A stretch of DNA of 64,000 bases, from NCBI GenBank assembly GCA_963678485.1, contig OY782882.1:558001-622000 (forward strand), read 5' to 3'. The notes beneath the pieces were generated by a model. That model saw only the letters and a list, made by a program, of their open reading frames with translations. It was not told the origin of the DNA and searched no databases. Positions within the stretch are counted from its first letter, which is position 1. The number at the start of each line of letters is the position of its first letter. The stretch is from CALGYY01 sp963678485 (lineage in GTDB: Bacteria; Bacteroidota; Bacteroidia; Bacteroidales; CAIWKO01). The translations under genes and the position numbers were made by a program. Positions 1 to 8,766 of this stretch are shown one piece after another.

Positions 1-557
1 CGCTCAACGATATGCGCACTTTGCGCATGAAGGTTGATCAATTTAGTCGTTCGACAATGAAAATCGCAAAACACCTTTCCACCCATAAACATATTGAACA
101 GGTTGATTACCTAGGGCTGGAGACACATCCTCTCCACCACCTTGCCTCAAAATATTTATGGTTGGTTGACGCAGAACATGATGAGCTATACAACGCGCCA
201 ACTAATCGCTACGGGCATTTAATGTCGTTCCGCATCAAAGGCGGTGCACAAAAAGCGCGTGATGTATTTGACGGATTCCAGCGTATATGGCGTGCTACCG
301 ATCTTGGTCGCATCAAATCTGTCGCAACGATTCCCGCTATTTCCACCCATTCTCAACAGGGAGAAGAGGGACGCAAGCTTGCCGATATTCCGGCAAATTT
401 GATTCGCCTGTGTGTTGGCGGTGAACATCCTGATGATATCATGAATGATCTGGATCAAGCCCTGGAAGTGCTCGACGGCAAGAAAGTATTTTTCTCTGCC
501 CCTGAGTTTTCCGCTGGTGGTGCATCATCTGCAAGTTTAAGAAAAACCAAATCCTAA
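1..557 (+). CDS. O-acetylhomoserine sulfhydrylase-type PLP enzyme, C-terminal part
   Basis: The reading frame is open from the left edge of the window, so this is the last ~184 residues of a longer protein. The sequence matches the C-terminal domain of the Cys/Met-metabolism PLP enzymes: the YLGLETHPLHHLA stretch, a GG..A..VFDGFQ segment and a C-terminal RLCVGGEHPDDIMNDLDQAL that corresponds to the family's IRLSVGxExxxDIxxDL ending. The PLP-binding lysine lies upstream, outside the window. Homoserine dehydrogenase starts 17 bp downstream, which favours a role in methionine synthesis from acetylated homoserine (O-acetylhomoserine sulfhydrylase or cystathionine gamma-synthase) over a degradative lyase. 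The exact substrate cannot be read from this fragment. Confidence 0.8.
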   Translation, partial: LNDMRTLRMKVDQFSRSTMKIAKHLSTHKHIEQVDYLGLETHPLHHLASKYLWLVDAEHDELYNAPTNRYGHLMSFRIKGGAQKARDVFDGFQRIWRATDLGRIKSVATIPAISTHSQQGEEGRKLADIPANLIRLCVGGEHPDDIMNDLDQALEVLDGKKVFFSAPEFSAGGASSASLRKTKS

Positions 558-574
558 CCTAAATAAATACCTAT

Positions 575-1585
575 ATGACGCAAAAATTAGCATTAATCGG
601 TTTCGGAACCGTTGGACAGGGCATCGCAGAGATTCTGCTGAGCAAGAAAGAATATTTGAAGAAGAAATACAATTTTGATTTCAGCATTGTTGCTGTTGCC
701 GATTTCGCTTATGGCAATGTTTACAACCCAAATGGACTCAATGTCCCAAAAATGCTGGAAGAGGCTAAAGCCAAACAAAAATTCAGCACCGATCTGTCGA
801 CGCTCGACACCATTAGCCTGATTAAAGAATGTAATGCTACGGCTGTATGTGAATTGACATATACCGATCTTAAAACCGGTGGTCCTGCAATCGACCACGT
901 AAAAGCTGCGTTAGAAAGCGGGAAGCACGTTGTGACCAGCAATAAGGGTCCAGCTGCGCTTAAATATCTCGAGTTTCAAAAACTTGCCGAAAGCAAAGGC
1001 GTAAAATTTCTGATCGAAGGAACCGTTTGCGCCGGAACACCAATCATCAACCTTACCCGTGGACCATTAGCAGGATGCGAGATTACTAAAATCCGCGGAA
1101 TCCTCAACGGCACGACGAATTACATGCTCACAGAAATGGAAAAAGGCATGGACTACGCTGCAGTGCTGAAAGTCGCACAGGATCTTGGATATGCAGAAGC
1201 TGATCCGACAGGTGACGTTGAAGGCCATGACGCTCGCGGCAAAGTGTGCATCCTGGTGAATGTTGTTATGGGCATTCCAATGAGTATTGATAAAGTAAGC
1301 TGTCAGGGCATAACTAAGATTAGTCCGGCCGATATGAATATGGCCAAAGAAAAAGGATGCCGCTGGAAATTGATTGGCAGCATCGAAAAGAAAGAAGATG
1401 GCAGCGTGGTTGCTGGAGTTGCGCCAGAAATGGTACCTCTCACCCACCCTCTTGCAGGCGTTATGGGTGCTACAAACGCACTCACTTTTACCACCGACCT
1501 GATGGGCGATGTAACTATCGTGGGTGCCGGCGCAGGCCGCATGCAGACTGGATTTGCAATACTTACGGACTTATTAACCCTTTAA
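575..1585 (+). CDS. hom: Homoserine dehydrogenase
   Basis: Reduces aspartate semialdehyde to homoserine, the branch point of threonine and methionine synthesis, in the cytoplasm. The 336-residue protein begins with a Rossmann nucleotide-binding motif, GFGTVGQG at residues 9-16, and contains the family signature NGTTNYML near residue 178 and the EGHDARGKVCILVNVVMG helix region. It ends after the catalytic domain, so there is no C-terminal ACT domain and no fused aspartate kinase; allosteric control by threonine would need another site. It lies 17 bp after the sulfhydrylase-type gene and 21 bp before an aldehyde dehydrogenase, so the three are probably co-transcribed. Homoserine kinase is found about 32 kb away. 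Confidence 0.93.
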   Translation: MTQKLALIGFGTVGQGIAEILLSKKEYLKKKYNFDFSIVAVADFAYGNVYNPNGLNVPKMLEEAKAKQKFSTDLSTLDTISLIKECNATAVCELTYTDLKTGGPAIDHVKAALESGKHVVTSNKGPAALKYLEFQKLAESKGVKFLIEGTVCAGTPIINLTRGPLAGCEITKIRGILNGTTNYMLTEMEKGMDYAAVLKVAQDLGYAEADPTGDVEGHDARGKVCILVNVVMGIPMSIDKVSCQGITKISPADMNMAKEKGCRWKLIGSIEKKEDGSVVAGVAPEMVPLTHPLAGVMGATNALTFTTDLMGDVTIVGAGAGRMQTGFAILTDLLTL

Positions 1586-1606
1586 CCCCCCTAAACAAAA
1601 CAACAC

Positions 1607-3028
1607 ATGAAAATGCTTATTAACGGACAATGGAAAGACAGCATTGAAAAAATCAATGTTTATGATCCTTATGATAACACCATTATTGACACAGTCCCAA
1701 AAGCTACCATTGATGATGCAAAGGCAGCGATTGCGTCCGCCATTCGTGGATACGCCATTGCCCGAAAAATGACCGTCTATCAACGAGCTGATATTCTTTT
1801 TAAAACTGCATCTATTGTTGAGCAGAATTTGGAAGACTTTGCTGTCACAATTGCACGTGAGGGATCAAAAACGATAAAAGAAGCACGGAAGGAATCACGT
1901 CGCTGTGTAAATACACTCAAGATTTCTGCAGAAGAAGCTAAACGCATTCTAGGAGAAACCATTCCCTTTGATTCCTTCCCTGGAGGAGAAAATCGCTTAG
2001 GTTACTACTATCGCTTCCCCATTGGGATTGTTCTTGCCATTACCCCTTTTAATGATCCACTAAATCTAGTGGCTCATAAGCTAGGACCAGCAATTGCCGC
2101 AGGAAACAGTGTAATTCTTAAACCAGCCACCGTCACCCCATTATCAGCAATCAAATTAGCAGAAGCTTTCATTGCAGCAGGATTGCCTAGTGAATGTCTT
2201 CAGGTAATTACAGGAAATGGTAATGAAATTGGACCAACGCTAGTGAAAGATGAGAATATCCGAATGGTTTCGTTTACTGGCGGTCTTGAGGCAGGAAAAG
2301 AAGTTGCTTCGCTGGCTGGAATCAAAAAAATCGGAATGGAACTCGGATCTAACTCTCCAGTGATTGTATGGAAGGATTGTGATATTGAATATGCCGTTGA
2401 ATCCTGCGTTTCAGGTGCCTTTTGGGCTGCCGGACAAAATTGCATTGGGGTGCAGCGCGTGTATATTCACAAAGATATTTACACTACTTTCAAAGACAAA
2501 TTTGTTGCAGCTACATTAAAATACAAAATCGGTAATAAATTGCTTGATGAGACTGACATGGGTCCAATGATTACCGAAAAAGAAGCAGAACGAGTTGAAC
2601 GTTGGGTTGCCGAAGCAAAAAAAATGGGTGCTAACGTGCTTTGTGGTGGTAATCGCAAAGGTGCACTTATGGAACCAACAGTTCTAGAAAACGTTCCAAA
2701 AACAGCAACAATCCACAAAGATGAAGTCTTTGGTCCGGCTGTGAATTTGTACCCTATTAGCACTATGGAAGAAGCAATCAACGAATCCAACAGCTTGCCA
2801 TATGGCCTTCTTGCTGGAGTATTCACTAATGATGTCAACCTCGCATTCAAAGCAGCCTATGAATTGGATTGTGGAGGCGTGATGATTAATGAATCTACTG
2901 ATTACCGGCTAGACTCTATGCCCTTCGGTGGAATCAAGAACTCTGGTCTGGGACGCGAGGGTATCAAATTCTCCCTTCAGGAAATGACCGAGCCCAAAGT
3001 GGTTTGCTTTACCATCAATAATAAATAG
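1607..3028 (+). CDS. NAD(P)-dependent aldehyde dehydrogenase
   Basis: A 473-residue member of the aldehyde dehydrogenase superfamily that oxidises an aldehyde to an acid or acyl product with NAD(P). Visible motifs are the cofactor-loop segment FTGGLEAGKEV, the general-base glutamate E245 in GMELGSNSP, the nucleophile C279 in GQNCIG (the usual 34-residue spacing), and a C-terminal MPFGGIKNSGLGREG. The overall pattern resembles the lactaldehyde, non-phosphorylating glyceraldehyde-3-phosphate and sulfoacetaldehyde dehydrogenase branch, but the substrate cannot be fixed from sequence. It follows hom by 21 bp and is closed by a strong terminator at 3057. Whether it belongs functionally to the homoserine pathway is unknown. 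Confidence 0.85.
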   Translation: MKMLINGQWKDSIEKINVYDPYDNTIIDTVPKATIDDAKAAIASAIRGYAIARKMTVYQRADILFKTASIVEQNLEDFAVTIAREGSKTIKEARKESRRCVNTLKISAEEAKRILGETIPFDSFPGGENRLGYYYRFPIGIVLAITPFNDPLNLVAHKLGPAIAAGNSVILKPATVTPLSAIKLAEAFIAAGLPSECLQVITGNGNEIGPTLVKDENIRMVSFTGGLEAGKEVASLAGIKKIGMELGSNSPVIVWKDCDIEYAVESCVSGAFWAAGQNCIGVQRVYIHKDIYTTFKDKFVAATLKYKIGNKLLDETDMGPMITEKEAERVERWVAEAKKMGANVLCGGNRKGALMEPTVLENVPKTATIHKDEVFGPAVNLYPISTMEEAINESNSLPYGLLAGVFTNDVNLAFKAAYELDCGGVMINESTDYRLDSMPFGGIKNSGLGREGIKFSLQEMTEPKVVCFTINNK

Positions 3029-3056
3029 AGAGCTAATTTTATCTCAAAAATTCTAC

Positions 3057-3099
3057 AAAGAGAGGGGATGGTCTTGATTGACCTATCCCCTCTTTATTT
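3057..3099 (+). terminator. Rho-independent terminator after the aldehyde dehydrogenase gene
   Basis: A GC-rich stem in which AGAGGGGAT pairs with ATCCCCTCT, with a short loop between GGTC and GACC, is followed by TTTATTTAT. It lies about 30 bp after the stop codon and would end the sulfhydrylase-hom-aldehyde dehydrogenase transcript. Confidence 0.8.
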
Positions 3100-3225
3100 A
3101 TATTCTACTTTCTTTTTATATGCCAAATCCACACTGCAGCGTATTAATTAAAATATCGGCTTTTTACATATTGCCCTTTCTGCAATGTATTTAAAAATCA
3201 ACTACCACTCTAAATAGTATATTAT

Positions 3226-3369
3226 AATCGCGAGAATGAACCCAAAGGCAAACCTCGGCCCCATATTCAGTCACGCTTGTCCCTTCTCAAACAACAACTC
3301 TGGTGGGATTGTTCGTCTATTACTTATAATTCGCCTTCGGCTCTTAAAAACCAAGGCTCATGAATAAAA
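3226..3369 (+). repeat. Diverged copy of the 148 bp dispersed repeat
   Basis: This stretch aligns along its length with the two near-identical copies at 59613-59760 and 63004-63151 (reverse). Shared blocks include GGGATTGTTCG, AATTCGCCTTCGGCT, TTAAAAACCAAGGCTCA and the GAATAAAA end. It is clearly older, with many substitutions and loss of the internal hairpin around the CCGCCCT block. It ends five bases before the -7 promoter element of the next gene. Confidence 0.7.
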
Positions 3370-3373
3370 ATCC

Positions 3374-3381
3374 TACCTTTG
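3374..3381 (+). promoter_or_regulatory. Bacteroidetes-type -7 promoter element TACCTTTG
   Basis: Exact match to TAnnTTTG. Its last base is only five bases before the ATG at 3386, so transcription would start at or next to the start codon and the mRNA would be leaderless or nearly so. Confidence 0.65.
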
Positions 3382-3385
3382 CACC

Positions 3386-3853
3386 ATGCCAAAAGAACGA
3401 AGCTTCTTCTATCATTTAGCCCGATTAGACAAGCGTAAACTTGATGAACTATTTCATAATGCACATGAAAAAGTATTTGAGAAATACGATTGCCTGAGTT
3501 GTGGGAATTGTTGCAAAAAAATTCCACCTATTGTGCGTGACGCAGACATCCGTAGGATATCCGCTTACCTGCGTATGAAACCCGGCGACTTTCAGGAAAA
3601 TTTCCTGAAGTGGGACGAAGATGATGATATGGTAATGAATTCTAGTCCGTGCCCATTTTTAGAAGCCGACAATCGTTGTCGTATATACGACCACAGACCC
3701 TTGGCTTGCTCAGAATACCCGCATACCGACAGAGTAAGAATGTATCAGATTTTGGAATTAACTGAGAGAAATTCGCGAATATGTCCCGCTATCAGAGATA
3801 TTCTTGAGCTTATTAAAGAAAAAGTGACGATATGGACTCCGCGACAGAATTAG
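3386..3853 (+). CDS. YkgJ-family cysteine-cluster protein
   Basis: A 155-residue protein with the cysteine pattern of the YkgJ (UPF0153, CxxxCxxCC) family: CLSCGNCCKK near residues 36-45, then SSPCPFLEADNRCRIYDHRPLACSEYPHTDR. These cysteines are thought to bind a metal or Fe-S cluster; no biochemical role is established for the family. It has no signal peptide, so it should be cytoplasmic. A promoter element sits immediately before the ATG. It stands alone between a dispersed repeat and a second promoter that drives the next small gene. Confidence 0.85.
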   Translation: MPKERSFFYHLARLDKRKLDELFHNAHEKVFEKYDCLSCGNCCKKIPPIVRDADIRRISAYLRMKPGDFQENFLKWDEDDDMVMNSSPCPFLEADNRCRIYDHRPLACSEYPHTDRVRMYQILELTERNSRICPAIRDILELIKEKVTIWTPRQN

Positions 3854-3861
3854 TATCTTTG
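3854..3861 (+). promoter_or_regulatory. Bacteroidetes-type -7 promoter element TATCTTTG
   Basis: Exact TAnnTTTG match directly after the stop of the YkgJ-family gene. The next ATG (3866) begins four bases beyond it, so a leaderless transcript is predicted. Confidence 0.65.
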
Positions 3862-3865
3862 CACT

Positions 3866-4237
3866 ATGTTGTTGCTTAAAAAAACCGGCATTTTACTTCT
3901 TGCGGTATTATTATTATTCCTGCAAATCTATTCAACAGGAAGTAGTATCTCGCAGCAAACCACTACGGAAAAAAGTCCTCAGCAGGGATGCTGTAGTTTT
4001 GATGTGCAGAAGGGTGTGCTTTATACCTTTTCAGATCAACGGCAAATTATGCATGGCTGCTTTGAGCAAATAGCCAGAGTTGTAATGAGAACGCTGCACT
4101 TTGAATGGTTGGTTAAAGACACAAGCCTGTTTTTCGACATTATTTCTTCCTCCTCGATTTATGTAAATCAATCCTTGGTTCTGTGCAACCTGCTAGAACC
4201 ACCCGATATCATTTTCCCGTTCCACTATTTTTGGTAG
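3866..4237 (+). CDS. Small protein with N-terminal membrane anchor, unknown function
   Basis: A 123-residue protein that I do not recognise. Residues 7-24 form a leucine-rich hydrophobic segment after two lysines, which could be a signal peptide or membrane anchor. The remainder holds a CC pair near residue 42 and ends in an aromatic FPFHYFW tail. The start is supported by the TATCTTTG element just upstream. It could be a short envelope protein. No partner is evident; the neighbouring genes have separate promoters or wide gaps. Confidence 0.5.
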   Translation: MLLLKKTGILLLAVLLLFLQIYSTGSSISQQTTTEKSPQQGCCSFDVQKGVLYTFSDQRQIMHGCFEQIARVVMRTLHFEWLVKDTSLFFDIISSSSIYVNQSLVLCNLLEPPDIIFPFHYFW

Positions 4238-4388
4238 TTCTCATCTATCAATCCGCAATATTTCAACTAATACTCCCTAACAGAGCTATGCTTTGTGCGG
4301 AGAAATCATGAATCAAGACGAAGTCAACTTCCATGCTTCTGTGGTGTATTCTCTTGATTCGATTTTAAATCTTTAATACTTTAATAAA

Positions 4389-4871
4389 ATGAATACTTCA
4401 GCAATTATTACTTCAGCATGCATAGTAGTGTGCATCCTTGTTCCAATGTTCTTATACACCGCAGCTCAAAAAAGAAAAAAACAACAAAGAGTATTGAAAT
4501 TTCTGGAATTAGGAAGATCGCACGAATTGAATCTAAGCGAATATGATTTCACCTATAATATTGCTATCGGACTTGATAAGGAATCCAATAATCTGCTCTT
4601 TGTGCATGAACACCAGCAGGAAAATAAGACTCAAATCATTTCAATAAATAATATAAAAAAATGTGAAATCAGTAATATCTCCCGAAGTAATGGGAGTGGA
4701 AAAAACCTGGTTACTATTATCGACCGAGCAGAATTAGTATTAAAGCCCAAAGAAAATACTGCAAAAGACCAGCGTCTGGAGTTCTTCAATTCTGATTACG
4801 ACAGCCATATCACTACAGAAAACGAACTTTTAGACAAATGGTCGTTACTAATTAATCAACAAATAAAATAG
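4389..4871 (+). CDS. Single-pass membrane protein, unknown function
   Basis: A 160-residue protein with one N-terminal hydrophobic segment (about residues 5-25) followed by a basic AAQKRKKQQR stretch. It therefore probably sits in the inner membrane with its C-terminal domain in the cytoplasm. The soluble part alternates hydrophobic and polar residues, as in a beta-rich domain, and includes GLDKESNNLLFVHEHQQENKTQIISINNIKKCEI, split here only for description. No known family is recognised. The gene stands alone before a gap of about one kilobase. Confidence 0.55.
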   Translation: MNTSAIITSACIVVCILVPMFLYTAAQKRKKQQRVLKFLELGRSHELNLSEYDFTYNIAIGLDKESNNLLFVHEHQQENKTQIISINNIKKCEISNISRSNGSGKNLVTIIDRAELVLKPKENTAKDQRLEFFNSDYDSHITTENELLDKWSLLINQQIK

Positions 4872-5281
4872 AAACTGCAAGGGGTTGTACAATTACATCG
4901 ATTAATACAATCACCCACAGAAGAGCGCATGCGTGGAAAGAGTTGAATAAAATATTTATAATGACTTGATCGCAACATGCGCTTTATTTCTGTCCCTCGA
5001 TTCACTTCGGCTCAGCATCAGTGCAAGCCAAGGGAGGGATCAAGCGGCAAAGTTGAGGAGTATGAAAACTATTCATAGAAAACAATAGATTTTAGAACCT
5101 TTCTTCAACGACGAATACCACGAATAAACGCGAATGAGTTCCTTTTGCAGCGACTGTTTGTAACATTGGCCATCAATATTGATTACACTTATCACTCTTT
5201 TTGAGCATCCGTGTTTTAATAGTTTATCAAGCCAATACCATTTGTACTTTGGGGTTCTTTTACAGCATTGAAATTATGCAA
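4872..5281. other. Non-coding stretch with degenerate short repeats
   Basis: No supported gene was found here. Around 5109-5137 there is a degenerate short tandem pattern of the CACGAATA / CGCGAATG type, which is common between Bacteroidetes genes. Around 4996-5035 there is an imperfect inverted sequence (TCCCTCGATT and GGGAGGGATC). The rest shows no clear structure. Confidence 0.45.
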
Positions 5282-5640
5282 TGCTAATGTTCAAAGCGTG
5301 TGCGCTGGCCTGTCAAAGCAAGCGGGCGTGGGTGGGACTGTGAATCGTCAACGGCACGCAAATCCGCAAGGGGCCAGACAGCGGTTTTTTCGCTGTCGGC
5401 TCTGTCGAAAACGACAAAAAGAAAATTCAATTAGCGAAATGAAGTTTATTATCTAATTCAAGAACTGCCGTCAATTGGCGTTTTCGGCACTACCTTGCGT
5501 GATTTGCGGCCGTTGGCGAGAGCGGGGGGATAGCATTTTGCCTGCCTGCGTGACGCAGTCAGGCAGGCTTTGACTTGACTTTTGGCTCCACCATTTTTGT
5601 CAAGAAAAATGGTGGAAATAATAGAAATAAACAGCCAATT
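5282..5640. repeat. Array of strong hairpins in an intergenic insertion-like region
   Basis: Several inverted repeats lie close together: CGCTGGCC against GGCCAGACAGCG, GCGTG against CACGC, CAGCG(GTTTTTT)CGCTG, GTCGAAAACGAC, GCCTGCCTG(n)CAGGCAGGC near 5541-5569, and a perfect 11 bp stem CCACCATTTTT(GTCAAG)AAAAATGGTGG near 5588-5615. The block is more GC-rich than its surroundings and holds only short implausible reading frames. It may be a degraded mobile element or a structured RNA; no transposase is present. Confidence 0.55.
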
Positions 5641-5932
5641 TAGCCGTGCTCTTGTTAATTGTTACAAACCTTCTTTTGCCTCTAAGTTGTTGCGCATTTG
5701 GTTATTTTTTTACTCCTCAACAATCTGGCTTGATCCTCTATTTAGGCATAAATGTAGAGCCCGGATAACTTCACAAATCATCAACAGAAATTAAACATCG
5801 GCAATTTAGTTATACCTTGTGGCAGGCAATATCAATGGTCATTCACAATGATGCAATCAAAATAGAGTTTTGAATTATAGCTCTCGAAACCATTACAAAA
5901 TAGTATCTTCGTGCATAACATTGTGGATTTTT

Positions 5933-8104
5933 ATGGGACGTCGCTTAGTCGTTTTAGTGTTTATATTCTACTTTGCCATTATTACTGGTTTTTCGCAAAC
6001 TCAGTATGATTCGCGCAACGGTGGCTCTATGCCTGCTCATGGGAAATTTCGCATATTGAATATTTTTATTAATATTATTTATGACCAGACTCCTGATCGT
6101 GATCCATATGCCGGACAGGATACCCCCCAATGGAGGCCAGGCAATCCGGACGTTCTTAATGATTCTCCTCCGACATATTTACTGAAATTTCTGGATACAG
6201 CACTAACTTCACAGAAGCCACAGGGGCTGATGACAACCATATTTTACGAATCAAGTCTTGGGCATCTTATCATGCTTGGAGATTTTGTTGTGGTAAATAT
6301 CAGGCAATCCGAAATTACGCCAGCAAAGCCCGGAAGTAATTTCGGAACAGCAGAGGTAATCCGCGCCGCGTTGACCAAAATCAATTCCTCGGGTGGACTT
6401 AAAACTATATACGGACATGACCATCTTAGCGACTACGACTTCTTCGAAAAGGGATATCTAGGCGTTCCAAAAAAAATGATTCCAAACGGAAAAATTGATT
6501 TCATGATGTTCTTTACGCGCAACACAGGCCGTAAAGAAGGAGGCGCACCCGTATACAATTACGGACAGCACAATCCAGGAGAAGGCAACTCCTGGGAGTC
6601 TGCTGCTTGCAGCAAATGCACTTTACTTATCGATGGACAAGCAGTAACGAATGAAATTACTACCGCACAAAATGTTGGAATCGGCGATTTAAGCCAGGTA
6701 TATAAGAATATCGCTTTTCATGAATTTTCGCATAATCTGTTTGGAGGAAACGACTTTCATACTTCCGGTGGAAATCATTTTGGAACGAGTAATCCCGCTG
6801 TATTCACAGGACTTCAGGGAGGATACGGTCTGATGGGCGGCGCCAATGCATCCTTGGTAAGTTGCAACGGATACGAACGCTGGCGCATGGGCTGGATTGA
6901 TACTTTGAATAATCCGAACCGATACGAAATTGCTGTTAACGGAGCCAATGGTGCAATATCTAAGGATGATGGTCCAAAAACATTTATACTCCGCGATTTT
7001 GTCACTTCCGGTGATGCCATCCGAATTCAATTGCCCTACGTAGATGCGGGAGCCGAGCATCAATACCTCTGGCTAGAGAACCATCAAGTGGGACGCAACC
7101 ATGCCGTAGATTTTTTGCAATTCAGCAGCGAGGATAATTGCAGACCTTCCGGCAGTCCCGGAATATATGCGTATATCCAGGTTGGAAGAGATCATCTGAG
7201 TTCGGAAAAAGTCAGTACTGTGTTTACTCCCGATGAAACCGATAATCTTCGAATGCTTACCGCAAAAGGTAATTGGGATATGCGCCTTGACACCTATTAC
7301 GACACAACAAATTGCATTGCATGGCGTCAGATAAGGCCCGCAGAATCATACAAACGGGAGAATGCCTTTTGCGGGTATAATGATATGCAGTCGCATTGCT
7401 GGGACACCACCGGTCACGCGGCCAAAATTGATGGCCATGTTTGGTGTACCTACCCTTGGATTATCAGGCGAATGGGAATCAAGGAGGCACCGCTTCCGTT
7501 TTTAGGGGACAATCTAACGGCCTTTTCTGGAAGATCACATATGGATATGGGCTCCAATCCAGCCGCAGTAAATGTAGTAACACATTATACATCTCAATAT
7601 GGGATGCAATTTAAAACGTATAATAAAACAAATAACAAAACGATATATTTGTCGGGATTATCAATAAAAATGCAGGATCTGGGCGATTTAAGCATGCGTA
7701 TTGAGATTCGCTGGGATGACTACACTATTAGAAATAATGTTCGTTGGACCGGAACGATTGCGCTGAAAGAAAAGTTAATCATTGGAAAAAAGGTTACTGC
7801 GCTCTTGGATCAAAATGAAACACCTGTGCAACTGGACAGGGACAGTGTTTCGGGATACTTCGGTCCTATTACTGTTTTCAGTTGTGATAGTGGAAGCACC
7901 ATGGAAATGCAGAAAGCATCACGCTTGGTCCTTGATCAGAAAAGCTCCTTTATTGTAAGGAAAGGCGCAAGAATAATATTTGATAAAGGTTGTAATATTA
8001 TTATTCGCAATGGATCAGTATTCAGAATTGAAGCAGGCGCAATCGTTGAAGATTTAGGCGCAAAAATTAAGGTCAAATCTGAGGCACAATTTATCAAACC
8101 TTGA
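5933..8104 (+). CDS. Secreted M6-like (immune inhibitor A type) metalloprotease homologue
   Basis: A 723-residue exported protein. The chosen start gives a normal signal peptide (basic MGRR, hydrophobic core, cleavage after GFSQ); a near-consensus TATCTTCG element at 5904 lies 5' of it, which argues against a longer form. A zinc-protease-like HEFSHNLFGGNDFH occurs at residues 263-276 (HExxH plus downstream His), with a GLMGG turn after it, as in M6 immune-inhibitor-A or related gluzincin/metzincin enzymes. The last ~90 residues form short alternating strands (FIVRKGARIIFDKG, IIIRNGSVFRIEAG) that look like a beta-helix stalk. There is no T9SS sorting domain. Probably an envelope or extracellular protease; the substrate is unknown. 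Confidence 0.7.
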   Translation: MGRRLVVLVFIFYFAIITGFSQTQYDSRNGGSMPAHGKFRILNIFINIIYDQTPDRDPYAGQDTPQWRPGNPDVLNDSPPTYLLKFLDTALTSQKPQGLMTTIFYESSLGHLIMLGDFVVVNIRQSEITPAKPGSNFGTAEVIRAALTKINSSGGLKTIYGHDHLSDYDFFEKGYLGVPKKMIPNGKIDFMMFFTRNTGRKEGGAPVYNYGQHNPGEGNSWESAACSKCTLLIDGQAVTNEITTAQNVGIGDLSQVYKNIAFHEFSHNLFGGNDFHTSGGNHFGTSNPAVFTGLQGGYGLMGGANASLVSCNGYERWRMGWIDTLNNPNRYEIAVNGANGAISKDDGPKTFILRDFVTSGDAIRIQLPYVDAGAEHQYLWLENHQVGRNHAVDFLQFSSEDNCRPSGSPGIYAYIQVGRDHLSSEKVSTVFTPDETDNLRMLTAKGNWDMRLDTYYDTTNCIAWRQIRPAESYKRENAFCGYNDMQSHCWDTTGHAAKIDGHVWCTYPWIIRRMGIKEAPLPFLGDNLTAFSGRSHMDMGSNPAAVNVVTHYTSQYGMQFKTYNKTNNKTIYLSGLSIKMQDLGDLSMRIEIRWDDYTIRNNVRWTGTIALKEKLIIGKKVTALLDQNETPVQLDRDSVSGYFGPITVFSCDSGSTMEMQKASRLVLDQKSSFIVRKGARIIFDKGCNIIIRNGSVFRIEAGAIVEDLGAKIKVKSEAQFIKP

Positions 8105-8136
8105 GGAGATAATGCAGTAAATTAATTGCTCACAGA

Positions 8137-8664
8137 ATGCAGTACGATTTCTATAAATTGTTGGGAGTGGGATATCAGGCCTCTAGTGAAGAGATAAAGC
8201 ATGCCTACTACGAAAAGGCCAAAAAATATCATCCGGATGTAAATCAGGATGAAGGCGCAGAGCAGGTTTTTAAATTATTGAATGAAGCCTACCAAACGCT
8301 AATTCATCCACAACGAAGAAAGAAATATGACTTACACCTTCGATACGGGAGTCTCATAGAATTTAATAAAACAGCCGCCACTGCCCGCCCTGCAAGATCG
8401 CCTCAATATGAAGAGTATATCCGACGTCGTAAACAGGAAGCACAGGAAGCCAATCGAGCCTATCGGTGGCTATTCAAAGTTCTGAATGGAATGCTATTTT
8501 GGATTATGGTGCTAATTCTGGGTTCTGGATTAGTGTTTAGTATTATCGATGCCATAATGAATTACGACTTCATTATGCTAATGATTATGTCATGGTTCTT
8601 TGTTTTGTTCTTTTTCTCTTATTGGTTCATAAAAAGAAGAAATAAAACAAAGAATGACAGCTGA
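8137..8664 (+). CDS. J-domain (DnaJ-like) membrane protein
   Basis: A 175-residue protein. Residues 1-66 are a J domain: DFYKLLGV start, HPD motif in KYHPDVNQDEG, and the QTLIHPQRRKKYD helix IV region. J domains stimulate the ATPase of Hsp70/DnaK. After a charged linker, two hydrophobic segments (about residues 110-136 and 141-160) anchor it in the inner membrane. There is no Gly/Phe region and no zinc-binding domain, so it is not DnaJ itself but a specialised co-chaperone that recruits DnaK to the membrane. It starts 32 bp after the protease-like gene and may be co-transcribed with it. Confidence 0.85.
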   Translation: MQYDFYKLLGVGYQASSEEIKHAYYEKAKKYHPDVNQDEGAEQVFKLLNEAYQTLIHPQRRKKYDLHLRYGSLIEFNKTAATARPARSPQYEEYIRRRKQEAQEANRAYRWLFKVLNGMLFWIMVLILGSGLVFSIIDAIMNYDFIMLMIMSWFFVLFFFSYWFIKRRNKTKNDS

Positions 8665-8766
8665 TATTTCCCCTGAAGTGCGCTTCCGAAACAGCTGATT
8701 ATAAAATATTGACATATAATTTGTGTATTCTCCTGAAAAGGAATAATTTTACCAAAAAATCTGCTT

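Noticed and set aside
5268..5794. Two short frames (62 and 70 codons) in the hairpin-rich gap
   Set aside because: They run through inverted repeats, show no protein-like pattern and have no start signals.
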